This document shows, in pieces, positions 9,224-21,510 of a DNA stretch of 64,000 nucleotides; within the stretch, counting starts at the first letter, position 1, and every line of letters starts with the position of its first letter. Source of the stretch: Trichopria drosophilae (lineage: Eukaryota > Arthropoda > Insecta > Hymenoptera > Diapriidae); NCBI GenBank assembly GCA_030407085.1, contig CM059585.1:65459501-65523500 (forward strand), read 5' to 3'. The position numbers and the translations under genes were made by a program. The notes beneath the pieces are model-generated. The model had not been told where the DNA came from. It made no database searches and was given only the letters and a program-made list of their open reading frames with translations.

Positions 9224-10615
9224 ATGGCAGAACAGCGGCAGAAAGAAGTTGAAGGCAGAACCGACGGTGCAGGGGTCGGATCCCCAGTACAGGCGTCGGG
9301 TACGAGTGCGCAAGCGGGCTCTCCGACGTCGATATCAGGCATCCGCAGTGCTGCAGGGGTTGGTCACTCGGCCCCTGTAGCATCAGATGCTACAAGTGAC
9401 AGTATGGTGATTGAAACCGGAGTGGGCTGTCTGGCGGCCTCCTTTCAGAAGGTTTCCAGCAGCATATCGGTGGACCCACTAGCAGTGGAAGACCCAGAGG
9501 CGGCAAAATTCAGGGTCTTGTAGGAGAGAATTAAGGGCCTTGTGGACTTCATTCTTGAAAAAAAGAATCTCCACAAGGAGCTTAAGGATATGGCGAGGGG
9601 TGCGTTAAAGGCAATAAGAGATTATGCCGAGGTAAGGCATAACCCATGGCCTTCGAAAACGGCGTGCGACTGCAAAGATGGAACGAGTCAGACCTCGCCT
9701 CTCTTTCGCGGGCCCCGTAAAGAGTACACGGGGAGAAGAGAGCTTTCGCCGATAACAACGCCGGCGAAGAAAAAGGTGAGAAAGGGGGCAGAGGACAAAG
9801 ACCTTTCCTCCTCACCAGTGAAAAATCACCAGCAGCAAGCCCGAACGCAGGACAAGGGCTGGGCAACAGTGGTGAAAAGGGGAAGGGAAGATGGGAACAA
9901 AGTGACAAAACAGAATGTCGCAATGCGACCCAATCAAGAAAACAAAACTGGGCCGAGACAACACCGTCCTGATGCTATCAAGATCAAAGCGACAGGAGCT
10001 GTCTCATACATCGACATCCTACGAAAGGTGAAAACTGCACCCGGACTCAAGAAATTGGGCGAAACGGTAACGAGGATTTGGCGCACGAAGGCAGGAGATC
10101 TCCTCCTGGAACTAGGCAAGGACGAAGCACCAACGGAGGAGCTCCGATCCGAGGCTGCGTCTCTCCTAAACGGGTCAGCTCTCATCCAGATGCTGACCCA
10201 AATAGAAGGCATAAAGATCACGGACCTGGACGAGGCCACAACCGCGGACGAGGTGGCACTCGCCCTCGCCTCTGCCACCGGCCTGGAAAGGGTGACCCCA
10301 AAGTCCATCAAACTGAGGGGCGCGTACTGCGGCACTCAGGCGGCCATAGTCAGACTCCCCGCCTCAGTAGCCGAGAAGCTACTGGAGACGGGACGGCTGA
10401 GAGTTGGTTGGGTGAACTGCCGAGTACGGCTCCTAGAAATACCTCTTCGGTGCTACAGATGCCATGAGATCGGGCATATGGCAACGAACTGCAAGAGCTC
10501 AGTCGACCGGTCAGCTCAGTGCTTCCGATGTGGTAAAGAGGGCCACAAAATAGTGGACTGCGCGGCTAAACATCAGCCTGCACAAGAGGACGGAGTACCG
10601 ATCAGCAATGGCTAA
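9224..10615 (+). pseudogene. R1-clade ORF1 (gag-like, two zinc knuckles), one nonsense mutation
   Basis: Nucleic-acid-binding gag-like protein of the retrotransposon, expected to form the ribonucleoprotein with element RNA. The frame is open from ATG 9224 to TAA 10615 (464 codons) except for a single in-frame TAG at 9521-9523; the next residue context (FRVL then ERIKGL) continues smoothly, so this is one point mutation. The first 100 residues are Ser/Gly/Ala-rich and probably disordered. The middle is Lys/Arg-rich (PAKKKVRKGAEDKDLSSSP). Two CCHC knuckles lie near the C terminus: CYRCHEIGHMATNC and CFRCGKEGHKIVDC, both CX2CX4HX4C. The stop overlaps the start of ORF2 (ATGGCTAA), an arrangement seen in R1-type elements where ORF2 is translated by termination-reinitiation. 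Confidence 0.85.
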
Positions 10616-13600
10616 GGTACTCCATCTTAACCTCAACCACTGTGCCGTGGCCCAGAATCTGCTGTTCCAGATGGTCAGAGAGGACGAGAAGGCCGATATT
10701 GCCATCATTAGTGAGCAGTACAGGGACCTAGAGGATTCAAAGTGGGTAAGGGACACTACCAGCAAGGCGGCCATCTGGGTGTGCGGAAATTTTCACATAT
10801 CCAACAGGATGGCCACCCCCTTACCGAAATTCACATGGGTGGAGGTGGCTGGTATAAGATTATACAGCTGCTACCTTCCACCCAGCGACACCTACGAGGA
10901 ATTCCTAGGGTCCCTGGACGACATTGCTGAAAGTGCTAAGACCTCCCGACTACCAGTAGTAATCGGGGGAGATTTTAACGCTTGGTCAATAGAGTGGGGC
11001 AGCGCGAAGACTAACCAACGCGGCCGCGCCCTACTCGAGGCCTTTGCCACGCTGGAGCTCGAAATCACTAACGTCGGAGCCAAGCCAACCAACACCAAAG
11101 GCGATAAGGCATCCGTGGTTGATCTTACCTTCATCGACCCTAAATTGATGAGGGAGGGTCACGAATGGAAAGTTAGCGACCGATACACGAGCAGCGACCA
11201 TCATGCTGTAGTGTTTCAACTCCAGCTAACCAAAAGGCCAGCGCGGAACAGCAGGGAAGGGGAAAAAGAGAGATGGGCACCTTCTACATTAGATCCTGAG
11301 ATGTTTATCAGCTCACTCGTGAATACAGTGTTGGAGGGAACATCCGAAGAAAGGGCTCAAAACCTCTCCCAGGCCATATCATCGGCTTGCGATGTCTCCA
11401 TGGCCGCATAATCAAATCCTCGCGGCAGACCGCCAATATACTGGTGGAACGAGGACATTGCAGCTATCCGGCGAGGGTGTCTTAGAGCCTGGAGACTGCA
11501 CCAGAGAGCTCTTCATAAACCGCAGTACCAATAACTAACTGCGGCCTACGAAGAAAAGAGGAAGAAGCTTAAAGCTGCCATTAAGATGGCGAAAAAAAAG
11601 TGCTGGCAGAAATTCTGCGAGGAGGTAGACGGGACCCTTGGGGACGTCCGTATAAAACGGTCATGAGGAAGATCAAGCCCGAGGGAATGAATGCTCCATC
11701 TTGCCCACACTTCCTCCACAGAGTAATCCACCATCTGTTCCCAGAACATCAGGAACGATCCACAGGTACTGGTTTGTTGGCAGAACCTGGTGCAGTAGAG
11801 CCACCAGCCGTCACTGAAACCGAATTGAGGATGGCTGCTAAGAGGATATCTGCACGCAAAGCTCCGGGAATAGATGGAATCCCGGATCTGGCGGTTAAGA
11901 TCGCAGCGCTGGATGTCCCAGGTATCTTCCTGGAAATATTTACCGCATGTCTAAAAGATGGATGCTTCCCGGTGTAATGGAAGCAACAAAGGTTGGTGCT
12001 GCTGTACAAGGGTTCTAAACCCTTGGACGAATCATCCGCACACCGACCACTTTGTATGCTGGACATTCTCGAGAAGCAGTACGAGTGGATAATATGTGCC
12101 AGGCTCGAAGCAGCCATCGATAAAGTTGGAGGTCTTTCCGACAATCAGTTCGGCTTCAGGAAGGGTCGCTCAACCATTGATGCAGTCGACCGGGTGAAGA
12201 CGTTAGCCGCTAACGCCATCAGTGGCAGTCGGAATACCAGGCGAATGTGTGCCATCATCGCGCTTGATATCAAGAACGCCTTTAACTCGGCCCGATGGGA
12301 CTGCATCATGCTAGCCTTAGATGAACTCAAGGTACCAATTTACCTTACAAGGGTCATCTCTAGCTACCTGTCAGACCGGACCCTGTTTTATGACACCGAT
12401 GACGGCAGGCGCTCCCACAACACCACAGGAGGCGTGCCGCAGAGTTCGGTCCTAGGTCCCTTGCTCTGGAACGTCATGTATGACGGATTGCTCAAACAAT
12501 CACTTCCAGAAGGGGTAACTATGGTAGCCTTTGCCGACGACGTTGCACTTATCGTCGTCACAAAAACCATAGAGGAGGTCCAATACCTCGGAGATGACGC
12601 TATTGAGGTGGTAGCTAGCTCGTTGAAAAACCACGGACTCTGCTTGGCGGCTGAGAAAACGGAGGCGGTGCTCATCTCTCGTACTAAGAAGAGAATGTAC
12701 GCTACCTTCACGGTCGAAGATAAGGGGATCAGAACGAAGGACACCATTAAATACCTTGGTGTTATGCTCGACGCACGATTGTCGTTGAAAGACCATCTGC
12801 AGTATGCAGGCAGAAAAGCGCTAAAAGTGGCTCGTGTACTGGGGTATATTATGCCCAATATAGGGGGACTAAAACAACACCATTGATCCCTCCTTGCTTC
12901 AGTGGTGAGCTCTGTAATTCATTACGGAGCCCCCGTCTGGGCGAACGCCATTGCAAGCAAGGAAAGCTATGGAGCCACTTTCCGACGGGCCTGCAGGACA
13001 GTAGCCCTAAGAGTGGCTCGAGCGTATCGTACCGTGTCCGACATTGCCCTCTCAGTGATCTCGGGGTTCCCTCCCATAGATCTAATGGCAGCTGAGAGGG
13101 CCGAAAAGTACCGTGAAGTTAGGAGCATAGGCCAAGAACTGGCAAATGTCTCGGGAGGCCAATGCAAATGGTCCGAAAGACTACTTGCCGAGTGGCAGCA
13201 ACGATGGGACTCGGCAGCCAAAGGGCGCTGGACCCACCGTCTCATCCCGAATGTGGCGAAGTGGATATGCAGAGACCACGGATTCGTCACATTCCATCTG
13301 ACCCAGGTACTTACTGGGCACGGCTGCTTCCGCAGCTACCTCCATCGAATCCGCGTTTACGAAAACGCGGAGTGCCCGGTGTGCCCTGGCGTGGTCGAGG
13401 ACGTGGAACACGTCATCTTCCACTGTTCACGGTTCGCAGAGGAGCGGAAACCGCTGCAGAAATTTGGAGAAGACCCAATAACACCCGAGCGATTGGGTAG
13501 GGTCCTGCTCCTCTCACAGGAAGGATGGGACGCAGTGGTCCAACTCGCCACGTCCATCGTGGAGAAGCTGAGTGCTATCCGCAAAAATGAGGAGGGACGG

Positions 13601-13636
13601 ATAGAAATACCATCACCTATCCGTCATCTGCCATGA
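10608..13636 (+). pseudogene. R1-clade ORF2 (APE endonuclease, RT, CCHC), broken
   Basis: Endonuclease-reverse transcriptase that would nick the target and copy the RNA at the nick. APE domain, residues 1-230: LNLNHCAVAQNLLFQM at the start, VIGGDFNAWSIEWGS with the catalytic DFN, and SSDHHAVVFQ with the catalytic SDHH. RT: ARKAPGIDGIPD, RPLCMLDILEKQYEW, NQFGFRKGRSTIDAV, IALDIKNAFNSARWD, GGVPQSSVLGPLLWN (Gly of PQGS changed to Ser), and MVAFADDVALIVV with FADD. C terminus: CPVCPGVVEDVEHVIFHC, the clade knuckle. Lesions: TAA at 11409, TAA near 11532, a 1-bp deletion near 11631, TAA at 11975, TGA at 12884. The related copy at 37.2 kb shows the unmutated reading at several of these points. Confidence 0.85.
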
Positions 13637-13721
13637 TATCGGCGAAGAGCCTCTCGGGGCTTAGGCTGCCTTCCTCGAAGTAATGCTTTAAGGCGGTTCC
13701 CGGGGAAGGACAAAACAGCCT

Positions 13722-13744
13722 TAAGCGGGGGGGGGGGGGGGGGG
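13722..13744. repeat. Poly(G) run in 3' UTR
   Basis: A G-run of roughly 19 inside the 3' UTR of the R1-clade element. G-runs of similar length occur elsewhere in the window, for instance in both 561-bp retroelements and near 18430, 43180 and 50735. Length may be unreliable in the assembly. Confidence 0.8.
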
Positions 13745-13824
13745 TTTAGCGGATGAGAGCTTCGCACCTCTGCTGGCACCGGCCGGCAAAGAAGGCTGGT
13801 AGAGCTTTCCATCGTCGCGTCGGG

Positions 13825-13829
<5 letters not shown>

Positions 13830-13919
<90 letters not shown>

Positions 13920-13960
13920 GCGCGCGCGCACGCACACGCACACACGCACGCACCCACGCA
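13830..13960. repeat. CA microsatellite, 3' flank of R1-clade element
   Basis: About 85 bases of pure CA followed by CG-rich variants (CGCGCG, CGCACG). It is the right part of the tract that begins at 8981. Confidence 0.95.
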
Positions 13961-14768
13961 ATTACCACTTTCTTACACAGCCTTAAAGAGGACTTCTATT
14001 CGAGTCGAAACGTTAATTAATGTTAAATTTTCATTTATTATTTATATTAAAAAAAAAACCCTCCGAATTATTAACCCTTATCTGTTTTTCCCCTTTTTTC
14101 CCTTTTCCTGTAATTTGTTTATCTTTATTAATTTAGCGTTTAATCGGATTCGTATATTTCTTTCACTGCGTATCCAGGTGACTAATCGGCAAATGTTTGT
14201 AGAGAACCAAAGAAGGACTATGCAAATACGAATCTAAAATAACAATACAGTGATATGCCATCGCGTAAAAATATTTTGAATCCCTGTCGCTGCACCCCTT
14301 CTCTCACCCACCGGTATATATCTAAATGTTGGTATATAACTAAAATACGATGTACAGTAAGATCTTCCTTGATGGGTTTTCTCTTTAAGGGATCATTCTG
14401 TTGAGCGACTAGATGCCGTTGCATCTGCCATTTAATAAGATCAATCCGTTTGGCACTATGCAATTACTGACCTTGGCGTGATAATGAACCCACCCGAGTA
14501 TTTTTAACTTTTCTTAGTTGTCACTTATTAAAAATGCTGTGAAATATTTAATTTCTTAGAAAATGTGTTTTGAAATGTTTTTGACTATGTTCCTTAATAA
14601 ATAATCCTCGTATTGATTCCAAAAACTCATCACATTTGTATTCAGTGAGACGAACGAACGGACGAATAAACGTATGTAAATATTCTTATGCATTATGTTT
14701 CACAATTTTGAAAATCTGAGGGCAGATAATAACGTTAATGGAATATATCTCGTAATTTCAAAATGGCC
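13961..14768. other. Intergenic sequence, no gene seen
   Basis: AT-rich with a poly(A) stretch near 14050. No supported ORF or element termini. Confidence 0.5.
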
Positions 14769-14769
14769 G

Positions 14770-15030
14770 TAACTTTGTAAGAAGAAATCTTGGGTGACCG
14801 AATAAAACCTAATTTTGAAGGGTAAAGGTAGTAAACTAAAAGATGCGAATAGTACAGAAGACCAAAAGAAATTGTTGCGTCCTGTACGTAACCTCAAACA
14901 TAGCAAAATAACGCGTTTTTCGAGTATATGACCTCAAATATCTCAAAAACCTGACTTGATCGACCGATTCTGACTTCGACTTTGGATTCTACGCATACAA
15001 GTACGTCGGAAATGACCCACAGCATCCCAA
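14770..15030 (-). repeat. Dispersed repeat, inverted partner of 4541-4790
   Basis: Reverse-complement homologue of 4541-4790; for example CTCAAATATCTCAAAAACC and TACGTCGGAAATGACCC here correspond to the mirror words there. A fragment of an unidentified dispersed element. Confidence 0.5.
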
Positions 15031-15174
15031 CAACATCCAAGATCCTCTTTTTTGTAGACCTGTGTTATTTTTAATTTCCGTAATTTTTAAATAAATTAAT
15101 TAAAAACTTTACAAAATCCGCAGTTTAAATTGAATCCGGGTCAAACACCTGACAGGGTTCCCTTGTAAAGGGTC

Positions 15175-15610
15175 AGTCTTAGTTCGAACGAATTGATCAT
15201 CGAAAAGGCCCGAGTTTCGAATCTTTGTCCGTGCATTTTGCTCTATTTACGTTCAGTGTTTTGAAAATTCAGGAAACCTTACCGGGCGAAAATACTAATT
15301 TGATACCGCTGTCAACCTCCAGCGTCTGCTTCTTTTCCGCGGTCGGTACATTGCGTGTATTATCTCGGATTAAATGAGGTAATTCTCGCGACGTGCCCAC
15401 TTCGGCACAGACCTCTGAATTTACTGAGGGGACCGATATTGGAGTAGGGGGGCCTGGCCTGGGGGGCTCTCGGCGTGTGTGCCGTCTATGTGCAGCCTCG
15501 TTGTTGGCCTGTGTTGCCACGACCTTTACACTGTAGATCCGACCCATGAATATACAAACTCGTCATTAAAGCGGGGGGAAATTCCTTTGTCTTTATTCAA
15601 GTGCGGTTGG
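15175..15610 (+). mobile_element. SINE-like repeat family B, copy 1
   Basis: Matches 49440-49870 over about 430 bp with moderate divergence. The 5' part contains a B-box-like GAGTTTCGAATC followed by TTTGTCCGTGCA. The 3' part ends CGTCATTAAAGCGGGG followed by an A/T-rich stretch. The A box is not clear, so a tRNA origin is only suggested. No coding frame. Confidence 0.5.
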
Positions 15611-16972
15611 ACAATTTTGTACATTTTCCGATGGATGGCACGAATTTCCGCAATAATAGCTAACTCTTTATCACTATGGAGGCCTAAGAAATGGTTGTAC
15701 TCTTTGATAAGAAAATTGAAATAGTTGTGTATTTTAGTGTAGTGTAGTAGCAAAGTCCATAAGTTATGATGATTATCCCTGCAATATCATATGTATAATT
15801 ATTGTGCTCAGAGAGCCAAACACATAACGCAAAATGAATGATTTGCAAATGTTAACTAACGGTTTATACAAGAATATATAGAATCGTGCTGTCTCATACA
15901 TTGAAATGAAATATAAAAATAAAAATATCATTATTCGTATTCTTTTAAAAATGATATTCTTACACAATGTTTCTTTTTCCTTCTTTAATGCATGGATATA
16001 CTTCCGTCTTTTCTCCTTTAGGGTGTACTGCAACCTTCGAAATTGGTCGATATATAGCGACTGTAACCTGATTAACTTTTCTCGAGCTACGTAGATCACT
16101 TCTTCAGCAGTGAAAATTCCAGCGTGCCTTAAAAAATGTATACTATTGATTCAGTAGATAATATGTGCATATTATGTGCTAAAAGCAACTACAAAAACAG
16201 TTAGAAGAAAATATGTTTTACTTCATAATTAAGCATTGATTAATTACGTGATATATTTTTTTGACATATTGTCACGTCCCTCTTCAAAACTACGAGTGAC
16301 ATTAATAATCGTTACGAATATTTCCACGTCATGTGTTATGAAATTAAATTTGATATTTTATTAAGGCTTTCTATAAATTGGGTTATAAATAAATAAAATA
16401 TATTCCCTTATCTCATTGTGTTATAAGTATATAAAACATGTAAAATACTGAGTTGTTTTTTACTTAGTACTACGTTATAACCTCTGTCCCGACAAGGAAT
16501 AAAATTTGATGAACGAAATCGACGAAGGATTCTGTCCACGGATAGCTTGTCCAGGATAATTAATAAACTTGTTCCAAATCAAGAGGACAAATTGGAAAGG
16601 TAGGATGCGCGATTATACGTTTTAGTCGCGATATTATTGTTATGCAGATAGTAGAGAATGGTTTTCTTATTGAGGAGGACTGCCTTTTGGGCAATTCGAC
16701 CTTTGAGTGCTAAGGAAGTGGTTTACCAATGAGATCGCTTGAATTTTACGAATGGAAAAATTCCTTTTATCGACCAAGAATTATTTAGACCCTCATCAAG
16801 AAATCGTAATGTTGTCCACGTAAAAATTAAGAATGACCTGGAATGTGCATGTTTGAACTTAAACGATGTTGTTGTCAGGAATATATCATTTAACTTTGAA
16901 ATACCCAATAAGATGGCGTATTGAAAGGTTGTTTCTAAATACAGAATTTTAAAAAAATTTGTAGAAGAACTA
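15611..16972. other. Intergenic sequence, no gene seen
   Basis: AT-rich. Several short frames exist on both strands but none has recognisable similarity or codon structure; I do not call a gene. Confidence 0.5.
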
Positions 16973-16974
16973 TA

Positions 16975-18319
16975 CAGTACCGCTCAAAAGTATGAGCTCA
17001 CCCTTGCGGAATGTTGGCTAAATTAAAATGTTGATATCTCATCGCCAATTTAACGTACGGAAAAAATAAAACAAGGAATTAAAGAGGAGACTTTCAGCTT
17101 CTCAGTCGTGGTGGTTTCATTTCTATATATACATTTATGTATGAACAATGCTCGATTTACTAAAGTCATTTTTTCGTATTATTTCTTTCTTTTTCAATCA
17201 GCTCCCATTTTTTTTAAAATGATCGCAACAGAAATGTACAACCTGTAATCGAAAGGTAATACCTATAGCTTTAATTTGCCTCTTCGGGATTTTGTATAAT
17301 ATTTCTTTACAAATACTTAATTAATTTTTAACAAATTAATGCGATTTTTTTTCAATCTGCTATATCTCGGAAAATTAACGTGATATAAAAAATGTTTAAG
17401 AAACAAAAAGTTTCATTTTTTAATTATCTATTGGCTAAATTTTTTTCAAATTTTTAGAAGGAAATTGTTTTAATCCTATTTTGTTAAATTTACGCTTTTG
17501 TGCTGCGATTATTAACAGATCTAGATTTGCATTTCAATTATGCTCAGTTTGAGATATAATAATTCATGTACATGTATTTATAAATGAACAATAAACTTTA
17601 TTTTAACATACATAGAAAATATCAACAATTGTATTCATGTATATATGTACATATTTATTAAATTTTGCGTTCTTCAAAAAAACCGCCACGCGCTTTGCGT
17701 GAAACATCCTAATAGTAAAGACAAACATAATCTGAAACTTAATCATAGTTTAAATGCAACTTTGCATCCGAAAATGATTGTTACATAAAAAATGTTGAAG
17801 TCGTCAAAATACGGTAAAAAAAAATTTCCTTCTAAAAATTTGAAAAAATATCAGCCAAGAGATAATTTATTAAAAAATGAAACTTTTTGTTTCTTAAACA
17901 TTTTTTATATCACGTTAATTTTCCGAGATATAGCAGATTGAAAAAAAATCGCATTAATTTGTTAAAGATTAAATAAGTATTTGTAAAGAAATATTATACA
18001 AAATCACGAAGAGGCAAATTAAAGCTACAGGTATTACCTTTCGATTACACGTTGTACATTTCTGTTGCGATCATTTAAAAAAAAATGGAAGCTGATTGAA
18101 AAAGAAAAAAATAATACGAAAAAATGACTTTAGTAAATCGAGCATAGTTCGTACAGAAATGTATATATAGAAATGAAACCACCACGACTGAGAAGCTGAA
18201 AGTCTCCTCTTTAACTCCCTTGTTTTATTTTTTCCGTACGTTAAATTGGCGATGAGATATCAACATTTTAATTTAGCCAACATTCCGCAAGGGTGAGCTC
18301 ATACTTTTGAGCGGTACTG
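16975..18319. mobile_element. 1.35-kb Tc1/mariner-like foldback element
   Basis: The left end CAGTACCGCTCAAAAGTATG is repeated in reverse at the right end (CTTTTGAGCGGTACTG). The inverted repeats extend over about 530 bp each (16975-17475 and about 17820-18319), with an asymmetric centre of about 310-340 bp. The left flank is TA (16973-16974); the right flank is TT, a likely mutated TA. CAGT ends, a CGCTCAAAAGT core and TA targeting fit Tc1-like elements. The centre has no transposase frame. Confidence 0.85.
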
Positions 18320-18404
18320 TTCATCTTAATACTTTGGGTTTGATCACGAATCTGACAGAAACTGTCTGACAGACAAAGACAGAATTCCGAAATTCTTGTA
18401 TGTA

Positions 18405-18640
18405 AGAGGGCGAGGGGGAATGGAGGGGGGGGGGGGGGTTAGTGAGTAAACGACCCCTAAAATAAATAAGTTTTTTGAGGAAGCATATTTAAGGAACATA
18501 TATTTTTCGTGTCTCCTTTTCTGCTAAATACTTAGGGCAATAATTAACGCCTACATAGAATTTCCGCTAGTTTAGTATTATTCAAGAAATATCTTGTGAA
18601 GCTTCATTTTTAAACTTTTGGGTCTTTGTAATATGGACCA
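18405..18640 (+). repeat. Dispersed repeat, related to 31725-31950
   Basis: Shares with 31725-31950 a G-rich stretch followed by CCTAAAATAAATAAG and, further on, a GAAGCTTCATTTTTAAAC / GAAGCTGCATTTTTCAAC segment and CTTTGTAATAT. It is followed by CCATTCCACGTCAAATCGAC, a motif that recurs inverted near 41660. No coding content. Confidence 0.5.
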
Positions 18641-19009
18641 TTCCACGTCAAATCGACAACTTTTTTTACAACATATTTAGTTAGAATGTTGTCATTTGTG
18701 TAACGTTAGTACGGGCCAAAAACAATATTCTTGACCATATACAACATTTCAAAATCTACTATAGTGGAAGTTGGGAGGATATTAGGAACAATGTAATATT
18801 TGTTTTCACAATCTTTAATTTATTTAAGCCCTATAACTAAGTATATTTAATTTTTTGGGGCGTGAATCACTATACAATTAAAAAATCGACCTAAAAAATT
18901 ATAAATAAATATAAATTTTCTGATTAACGTGTAAATTGATTCTCAAAGTTGTTACGTGTTCACACATTCGTATTATTCTTCATACCGAAAATTAGATACC
19001 AAAATACGC

Positions 19010-19043
<34 letters not shown>

Positions 19044-19504
19044 ATTTTTGTCAAAAGTCTTTGATTTAGGAGATCACATAATATTTATAAGTGTAAATAA
19101 CATTAACTAGTTCAGCTTCAAAATCTTTGTTTCAAACACGTTGTTACAATCATTTATTGCAAAATGAAAATTAATTACTTGAAAAATTGACAGCAACAAA
19201 ACGAAACAAAGAATATTATATTGTTTTAAACAAATCCTTTCATGATTTGCAAATAATGCTGCTCCGCAAAGCGATGCCATGCGATTAGAAATTCCATAAC
19301 TCATAAAAAAAATAGCCCTCTTGAAACTTGGTATACTTATTGAAAAAACCCTCAGCTTTCATTTTAGATATTTTCAGAGCGATAAAAGTGACCCTTCACG
19401 GTGAAAAAAATGAATTTGTTTTTTAATTTCCAAAAATAAGATTTAAATTTTGTTTTTAGAAAAAAATGATTATAATCAGGTGAAAGGGTATAAAAAAACG
19501 TCTA
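18641..19504. other. Intergenic sequence with a TG microsatellite
   Basis: AT-rich, with (TG)n at about 19011-19040. No gene seen. Confidence 0.5.
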
Positions 19505-19570
19505 ATGTTGGCAAAACAATTCAGTAAAAAGGGCGATTCCGCCCGTTAATTAATAAATAAAAAAAAAAAT
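19505..19570 (+). mobile_element. Isolated 3' tail of the tRNA-Arg SINE
   Basis: Carries the SINE tail GTAAAAAGGGCGATTCCGCCC (stem GGGCG/CGCCC) followed by GTTAATTAATAAATAAA and an A-rich run. The sequence upstream does not match the SINE body, so this is a severely 5'-truncated copy or the shared 3' end of another element. Confidence 0.6.
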
Positions 19571-21510
19571 AATGCAAAAATTTCTAATAAAAGTTGTGAC
19601 CGAAATTTTGTAGCAATAATATTTCCATTCGCTGTATTCTTGAAATAACCAGTGGTAAAATTCTCAAGAAAATTGATCTGCTTGTAAGAGTTGTGGTACG
19701 AAAATAAGCTGCTCTGCTCACACCTGATGATACCTGGGTTTTTCTTTAACTAAGAAATGTTTTATAAAAATCCACAATGATTTGATTTTCTAGCACATAA
19801 AAAAGAATCCTTTGCAGGTACGAATATTATATGAAAAAATTATTTTGTAATCGCTTATTTGAAGGATACATTTCTTTTCAACCCAGATCATTATATGTAA
19901 TAAATATCTCATTAAGGCTAATAGTTGAAGAATCAAGTTAACAAAATTATTCATTAAATTTGTAAATTTTGTTTCCTGTAAAATAGATCATTTCAATTAA
20001 CTGTATTCATTGCCCAATAAATCTGCTCAAAGTTTAAATATGGTCATGTATAAAACTTGATTCATTCAATTGAAACATTCAATATAATACAATACCTTAC
20101 GCACTAATCAAATGGAAAAAATACTTCACGAGTGCTAATAATAGTGAATTACGTTCAAGTAGAAAGTTTCAAACGGAATAAACGTTTTATTGCAGTGCTG
20201 AATTATTTCTTTGAAACGATAACATTCATTTTAAGACACCCTGAAATTTCTAGCAACTCCATAATAAAAATTTGCCTGTATCACAAACGCTCCATCATAT
20301 GTAAGAAGAATATTTCTATCGAAATAAATATTTTATTAGGTACTGTACGCGTTGTGCTATGCCGATATTATTTCGAACGACATATGCAGCTTCGCTGAAT
20401 TTAAATGTTCGCCGGATTGGAGTGCACAGGATAAAAAATAATAAGGGATGCACTTATTATGATATTCTCAGTCTTTATTGAGTGCATACGGTACAGCCAT
20501 ATACTACACGAGGTGAGTCTTATGCTCACGTGGCCGCAATCGAATGCTCGGATGTTAATGACTGTAATACCGGATTACAATGTAAACGTTACTGAAAGCG
20601 AGAGCGATAATTGCCCTGACGAAGCGATGACTTTCGTGAGAGCGACGATCACGAAGACTCCGAATGCCGATCACCGAGAAAGACACAAAAGCGTGTCGTT
20701 TATGGATACGTAAAGCAGTACAGAGGTGTGCTGACAACTGAACTCCCAAAAATGCGGAAGTTTCTTTTAGCAAGAGGCCGCACAGATCGGCGGAAACCAT
20801 GAACGCCGCTCGCGGATTTCATAGAAGTCCTAAATATCGGACTATTTATTTGGCGCGCATTACAAACGTCAAAATAAGGCGTAATCAAAGTAATTTAAAG
20901 TCGGTAATTGCAACAATGTATACACCTACGAAGAATATGATTCTCGCCGACGCACGGAGATGTCGCACAAAGTGCCAGTTTCACGACAGAATATTAGCAT
21001 CACGGTAAACTAGATGGCGAGTATCGTTCACACGCCAACAGGTACTATTCCTCAAAACAAAAATTCAAATAACACTTTTTTCAAGTACAGAAAGTTCCAT
21101 TAAATACTTAAGTAAATTACGCAAGATGTGCTATTCAATCAAGGACAATAGTATGAATAGGAGAATTGATTAATGCAAATTTAAAAGATAACGTTAGTAA
21201 AACATTCGTTAAATTTATTAATCCTGTTTCAACGAAGTTGAAATATCATATCAATTAATTTTGTGCGTTCATTCAATAAATTAATTTATGATATTATTTG
21301 TGCAGGACAAAAATAAACGGTTTCAAATCAAATCAAAAGCATGATTTTATTAAATACTTTAAATCTTAATCGAACCGAAAAAATATTCTTTAGTGCAATT
21401 AAAAAACGGTGCATTCTGTGGATGTAGAATGTTTCGCACGAAAAAAAAAAGAATATTTCATTGGTGAAATATTTTTCTGGGATTATGAAACTTTATTTGG
21501 TGTAGCATTA
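19571..21510. other. Intergenic sequence; a possible short exon near 20540-20713
   Basis: Mostly AT-rich. Around 20500-20890 GC content rises, and a plus-strand frame ending at TAA 20713 has polar, protein-like composition (DYNVNVTESESDNCPDEAM ... HKSVSFMDT). I recognise no family and cannot fix splice sites, so this is not called as a gene. Confidence 0.3.

Larger units (their letters stand above)
9077..13829 (+). mobile_element. Near full-length R1-clade non-LTR retrotransposon (Waldo/Mino-like) in an AC microsatellite
   Basis: About 4.75 kb from the end of the left CA tract to the start of the right one. Structure: 5' UTR of about 147 bp, ORF1 with two CCHC knuckles, ORF2 with APE endonuclease, RT and terminal CCHC, a 3' UTR with a G-run of about 19, and no poly(A). 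The two-ORF plan with this C-terminal knuckle is typical of the R1 clade. Within it, Waldo and Mino groups are known to target ACAY and AC repeats, matching the flanks here. ORF1 has one stop and ORF2 has several lesions, so the copy is dead but fairly young. A related fragment lies at 36851-38820 beside another AC/ACAT tract. Confidence 0.88.

Noticed and set aside
9582..9923. Minus-strand ORFs opposite the R1-clade ORF1 and ORF2
   Set aside because: Shadow frames of well-recognised plus-strand retrotransposon proteins.
20459..20713. 84-codon plus-strand ORF as a complete gene
   Set aside because: The C-terminal half is protein-like, but no promoter, confirmed splice site or homology supports it.
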